DNA from: JADJOM01 sp046327715
Lineage (GTDB): Bacteria > Gemmatimonadota > Gemmatimonadetes > Gemmatimonadales > GWC2-71-9
Reading direction: 5' to 3'
Length of the DNA stretch: 64,000 nucleotides
Assembly (NCBI GenBank): GCA_046327715.1
Contig: JAXLXY010000010.1
Coordinates: 1 to 64,000 of the forward strand
Shown here piece by piece: positions 60,707-64,000 of the stretch (position 1 is its first letter; every line of letters starts with the position of its first letter). The position numbers were made by a program, and so were the translations under genes. Below the pieces are notes generated by a model. The model worked only from the letters and a program-made list of their open reading frames with translations, made no database searches and was not told the DNA's origin.

Positions 60707-62017
60707 GTGGAGCCCCTCGCCCCGGTGCCGTTCGGCGTCGCCGCGCGCTTCTGGCTCTGGCTCGGCTGCGTGAGCTTCGGGGGGCCGGCGGGGCAGATCG
60801 CCCTCATGCACGAGGAGCTGGTGGAGCGCCGCCGCTGGGTGAGCGAGGGCCGGTTCCTCCACGCGCTCAACTACTGCATGCTGCTCCCGGGCCCCGAGGC
60901 CCAGCAGCTCGCCACCTACATCGGGTGGCTGCTGCACCGCACCCCAGGCGGCCTCCTGGCGGGCGCCCTGTTCATCCTGCCCTCGCTGGTCCTGCTCATC
61001 CTGCTCTCGTGGACCTACGCCGCGCTGGGTCACCTCCCCGCCGTGGCGGGCCTCTTCGCCGGGCTCCAGCCCGCGGTGCTCGCCCTGGTGCTCCACGCGG
61101 TGCACCGCATCGGCCAGCGCACCCTCACCCACCCGCTGCTGTGGGGCATCGCACTGCTCGGCTTCGCCGCCAACACCCTGCTCGGCGTCCCGTTCCCCCT
61201 GGTGATCGCCGCCGCCGCCCTGGCGGGGCTCGTGGGCCAGCGGCTGCTGCCCGCCGCCTTTGCGCGGGCCACGCCCGCCCACGGCGCCGCCGCCGCGGTG
61301 GTCGATGACGCCGCCCCGCCGCCGCCTCATGCCCGCTGGTCGCTGCCACGCTTCCTCCGCGTGGTGGCGGTGGGGCTGGCCTGCTGCATCGTGCCCCTCG
61401 GCGCCCTCGCGCTCACCGGGGGCTGGCACGGCGCCCTCACCCGGATGGCCTGGTTCTTCACCACCGCGGCGCTGCTCGCCTTCGGGGGCGCCTACGCGGT
61501 GCTCCCCTATGTGTACCAGGGCGCGGTCGGGCACTACGGCTGGCTCACCGGCCCGCAGATGATCGACGGCCTCGCCCTCGGCGAGAGCACCCCCGGGCCG
61601 CTCATCATGGTCGTGACCTTCGTGGGCTTCGTCGGCGGGTGGCAGGTCACACCCCTCGGCGCGGCGCACCCGCTCGCCTCCGGCATTGCCGGCGCGCTGG
61701 TGGCCACCTGGTTCACCTTCCTGCCATCGTTCCTGTTCATCCTGGCCGGCGGGCCGCTGGTCGAGTCCACCCACGGCGAGCCCCGATTCACCGCGCCGCT
61801 CTCCGGCGTCACCGCCGCCGTGGTGGGCGTCATCCTGGGCCTCGCGGTCTTCTTCGGCCGCCACGTCCTCTGGCCCGATGCCCAGGGCGGCGGGTTCGAC
61901 CTCGCCAACCTCGTCATCGCCCTCGCCGCCTTCGCCGCCCTGGTCCGCTTCAAGGCCGGCGTCCTCCCCGTCCTCGCCGCCGCCGCCCTCCTCGGCATCC
62001 TCCGCGCCCTGCTCTAA
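60707..62017 (+). CDS. chrA: Chromate transporter, ChrA family
   Basis: The 436-residue membrane protein consists of two homologous CHR halves. The first holds FWLWLGCVSFGGPAGQIALMHEELVERRRWVSEGRFLHALNYCMLLPGPEAQQLATYIGW; the second holds FFTTAALLAFGGAYAVLPYV and GWLTGPQMIDGLALGESTPGPLIMVVTFVGFVGG. FGGP/PGP motifs and about ten helices fit long-chain ChrA, which exports chromate or related oxyanions. The start is GTG 60707 with AAGGG four nt upstream. A natural role in sulfate or other anion transport is possible. Confidence 0.93.
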   Translation: MEPLAPVPFGVAARFWLWLGCVSFGGPAGQIALMHEELVERRRWVSEGRFLHALNYCMLLPGPEAQQLATYIGWLLHRTPGGLLAGALFILPSLVLLILLSWTYAALGHLPAVAGLFAGLQPAVLALVLHAVHRIGQRTLTHPLLWGIALLGFAANTLLGVPFPLVIAAAALAGLVGQRLLPAAFARATPAHGAAAAVVDDAAPPPPHARWSLPRFLRVVAVGLACCIVPLGALALTGGWHGALTRMAWFFTTAALLAFGGAYAVLPYVYQGAVGHYGWLTGPQMIDGLALGESTPGPLIMVVTFVGFVGGWQVTPLGAAHPLASGIAGALVATWFTFLPSFLFILAGGPLVESTHGEPRFTAPLSGVTAAVVGVILGLAVFFGRHVLWPDAQGGGFDLANLVIALAAFAALVRFKAGVLPVLAAAALLGILRALL

Positions 62018-62018
62018 G

Positions 62019-62114
62019 GGGCCTCGGTCAATCCCCCAATCCCCCAATCGCCCAATCGCCCAATCGCCCAATCGCCCAATCGCCCAATCCCCGCTTCCCG
62101 TTTCCCGCTCCCCG
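62019..62114. repeat. Mixed octamer/heptamer array between chrA and the TIGR03546 gene
   Basis: Just after the chrA stop, GGGGCCTCGGTC resembles the end of the 56-bp core. CCCAATCS-type octamers follow to about 62090, then CGCTTCCC-type heptamers to 62114, the same unit as at 41250-41324. The array ends 2 bp before the TATTCT hexamer at 62117. Confidence 0.75.
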
Positions 62115-62116
62115 CC

Positions 62117-62122
62117 TATTCT
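62117..62122 (+). promoter_or_regulatory. -10-like hexamer giving a leaderless TIGR03546 mRNA
   Basis: TATTCT ends 7 nt before the ATG at 62130. No ribosome site is visible. Confidence 0.5.
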
Positions 62123-62129
62123 TTGTGGT

Positions 62130-62648
62130 ATGCTGACGGCCCTCAAGCTCCTCCAGTCCCTGTTCAAGACCCTCCACTCCGACGGCACCCCCGGCCAGGT
62201 GGCGGCGGGGATCATGCTGGGGGCGGGCATCGGCCTCACTCCGCTGCTCTCGGCCCACAACCTGGTGCTGTTCGCGGCGATCGTCCTGCTCAACGTCTCC
62301 TTCGGCGGCGGGATGCTCGGGATGGCGCTGTTCACCCCGGTGGGCTTCCTGCTCGACCCGCTCTTCGACCGCGTGGGGCTGGCGCTGCTCCGCGCGCCGG
62401 GCCTCGCGGGGCTGTGGACCGACTGGTACAACATCCCCCTGCTGCCCTACACCAACTTCAACAACTCCGTGACCCTCGGCAGCATCGTGGTGTGGCTGCT
62501 GCTCACGGTGCCGATCTACTGGGGCGCCAAGCTCGCCATCGCCCGCTACCGCGCCACCTACGGCGCGAAGGTGATGAACTCCCGCTTCATGAAGGGCCTC
62601 AAGGCGTCGAAGGCCTACAACGTCTACAGCTGGTTCAACCCCGAATGA
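62130..62648 (+). CDS. TIGR03546-family membrane protein
   Basis: The 172-residue product starts at ATG 62130. It opens LKLLQSLFKTLHSDGTPGQVAAGIMLGAGIGLTPL, typical of the TIGR03546 (DUF2062-like) family, and has about three membrane helices. TYGAKVMNSRFMKGLKASKAYNVYSWFNPE is the conserved basic tail. Function is unknown. It overlaps the next gene by 4 bp (ATGA), and these two families are regularly found paired, so they probably act together at the envelope. Confidence 0.88.
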   Translation: MLTALKLLQSLFKTLHSDGTPGQVAAGIMLGAGIGLTPLLSAHNLVLFAAIVLLNVSFGGGMLGMALFTPVGFLLDPLFDRVGLALLRAPGLAGLWTDWYNIPLLPYTNFNNSVTLGSIVVWLLLTVPIYWGAKLAIARYRATYGAKVMNSRFMKGLKASKAYNVYSWFNPE

Positions 62649-64000
62649 CCCGCGCCGCCTTCAGGATCTTCCGCTGGCGCGCCGTGGGCGTCATCCTGCT
62701 CGCCCTCGTGCTGCTGGTGGTCTGCTGGTTCCTCTTTGCCGAGACGCTGATCCGCAAGTCCGCGGAGGACAGCCTCTCCGAGACCCTCGGCACCCAGGTG
62801 GACATCGGCAGCCTCGTCATCCGCGAGGGCGACGTCGCCGTGGACGTGGGCGACCTGGCCATCGCCGACCCGCGCAATCCCGCCCGCAACCTGTTCGAGG
62901 CCGGCACCATCACCGTGGACCTCGACCCGGTGCCGCTGGCCGAGAAGAAGATCGTCATCGACCAGGTGAAGCTGTCGGGCCTCCGGTTCCTCACCACCCG
63001 TGCCACCCCCGCGCGCCCCGCCGATCCCAACAGCCCCGCCGGCCGCCTGCTCCGCGAGACCGAGGCCTGGGCCCGCGACAAGTTCAACTTCCCCAAGCTC
63101 GCCCTCGGCCGGGTGGACACCGTCAAGAGCCTGGTGCTCAACCCCGAGCAGCTGGGCTCGGTGCAGGCCGCGAAGGCGTTCCTGGGCCAGGTGGATTCCA
63201 CCCGCGCCGCCTTCGAGCAGTCGCTGGCCGGCCTCGAGCTCAAGCCGCTGGTGGACAGCGCCGGCGCCCTCGCCACCCGGCTGGCGCAGACCGACCCGAA
63301 GAAGCTCGGCCTCGCCGGCGCCCGCGACGCCGCGCAGCAGGTGCAGCGCACCCTCGACCGGCTCAAGCAGGCGCGCCAGCGGCTGCAGGCGCTGGAGCAG
63401 TCGGCCCGGGGCTCCGCCGCGGCGCTGGGCCAGGGGCTCGCGGACGTCGACGCCGCCCGGCAGCGGGACTACGCCTTCGCCAGGGGGCTGCTCAACCTGC
63501 CCAGCTTCGACGCCCCCAACATCGGGCAGTCGCTCTTCGGGACGCAGAGCACCGACTACTTCCAGCAGGCGCTCTACTACGCCCAGCTGCTGCAGAAGTA
63601 CGTGCCGCCGGGCCTGCAGCCCTGGAACCGGCCCGGCCCCAAACGCACCCGGATGGACGGCACCACGGTCGAGTTTCCGAAGGAGCGGGAGTATCCCCGC
63701 TTCCTGCTCCGGCAGGGGAGCATCGACCTGGCGGCGGGTCAGGGGGAGCAGCACCGCTTCGCCGCCAGCTTCGGCGGCATCACCAGCCAGCCGGCGCTGT
63801 ACGGTCGCCCGGCGACGCTCAGCGCCGCGGGGCGCCTCGGCGGCGCCACCCCGCTCGACGTCAACCTGGCGCTGCTCTCGCGGCACTACGGCAAGGCGCC
63901 CACCGATTCGCTGGTGGCGCGGGTGGGGGGCGTGCCGCTCCCGGCCATCCCGCTCCCGGGGCTGCCCTTCACCGTGAATCCCGGCGCCAGCGCCGTCGGC
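62645..64000 (+). CDS. TIGR03545-family AsmA-like envelope protein, C-terminus off the right edge
   Basis: 452 codons are visible from ATG 62645 to the window end. One N-terminal membrane helix (VGVILLALVLLVVCWFLF) is followed by an AsmA/DUF748-like repeat region (LIRKSAEDSLSETLGTQVDIGSLVIREGDVAVDVGDLAI). A helical coiled-coil segment spans about 140-275. FARGLLNLPSFDAPNIGQSLFG and RFLLRQGSIDLAAGQG mark the family core. AsmA-like proteins often form bridges for lipid transport between membranes, which is a possible role here. The start overlaps the TIGR03546 stop. Confidence 0.85.
   Translation, partial: MTRAAFRIFRWRAVGVILLALVLLVVCWFLFAETLIRKSAEDSLSETLGTQVDIGSLVIREGDVAVDVGDLAIADPRNPARNLFEAGTITVDLDPVPLAEKKIVIDQVKLSGLRFLTTRATPARPADPNSPAGRLLRETEAWARDKFNFPKLALGRVDTVKSLVLNPEQLGSVQAAKAFLGQVDSTRAAFEQSLAGLELKPLVDSAGALATRLAQTDPKKLGLAGARDAAQQVQRTLDRLKQARQRLQALEQSARGSAAALGQGLADVDAARQRDYAFARGLLNLPSFDAPNIGQSLFGTQSTDYFQQALYYAQLLQKYVPPGLQPWNRPGPKRTRMDGTTVEFPKEREYPRFLLRQGSIDLAAGQGEQHRFAASFGGITSQPALYGRPATLSAAGRLGGATPLDVNLALLSRHYGKAPTDSLVARVGGVPLPAIPLPGLPFTVNPGASAVG

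Noticed and set aside
57506..62017. A very long plus-strand open frame opposite thrB and thrA, continuing into chrA
   Set aside because: Only the last 436 residues (from 60707) resemble a protein. The rest is rich in Arg, His, Gly and Pro and mirrors the codons of thrA, a usual effect of high GC.

Overview
The window is very GC-rich and densely coded, on both strands, with many 4-bp start/stop overlaps. A TonB-dependent receptor shows a diderm cell. Carboxypeptidase-like receptor domains, GH57 glycogen enzymes, SWIB, type III glutamine synthetase and the TIGR03545/TIGR03546 pair would suit Gemmatimonadota or a relative. That placement is inference from gene content. I saw no rRNA, tRNA, CRISPR array, transposase or phage gene.

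Layout. 1-10402 (minus): a LacI-controlled glycan-uptake operon made of lacI, TonB receptor, GH144-type lipoprotein, sugar-binding lipoprotein, two ABC permeases and a discoidin/jelly-roll protein cut by the left edge. 10477-11583: secreted phosphodiesterase. 11790-16035: complete D-alanylation operon dltC-dltD-dltX-dltA-dltB. 15959-18562: Fe-S-type membrane protein, XRE regulator with a palindromic operator touching its start codon, and an unknown protein. 18712-27294: type III glutamine synthetase, a hybrid histidine kinase, and a PAS/GAF kinase with REC-HDOD and REC-degenerate-HD regulators. 27307-31400: SCP2 protein, agmatine deiminase, di-heme peroxidase and N-carbamoylputrescine amidase. 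31546-43362: LVIVD surface protein, PGM1-like ATP-grasp ligase, GH57 glucanotransferase, then an amidoligase cluster (esterase, ATP-grasp, circularly permuted ATP-grasp, YbdK-like ligase, class I glutamine amidotransferase). 43367-50757 (minus): glycogen operon of phosphorylase, GT5 synthase and two GH57 enzymes. 50842-54934: small membrane protein, EttA, SWIB protein and PQQ-type sugar dehydrogenase. 55045-55602: an exported peroxiredoxin with in-frame UGA at the catalytic position. 55745-60661 (minus): thrA-thrB-thrC. 60707-64000: chrA and the TIGR03546/TIGR03545 pair, the latter cut by the right edge.

The strongest unusual finding is the peroxiredoxin. UGA replaces the peroxidatic cysteine codon, a 7-bp hairpin lies at a bacterial-SECIS-like distance behind it, and codon use is locally atypical, so it is probably a one-selenocysteine enzyme. 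Next are the amidoligase cluster, a family of 7/8-bp intergenic repeat arrays with a 56-bp hairpin core present twice, recurrent -10-like hexamers 6-10 nt before start codons (probable leaderless mRNAs), and a full dlt operon with dltX in an apparently diderm organism.
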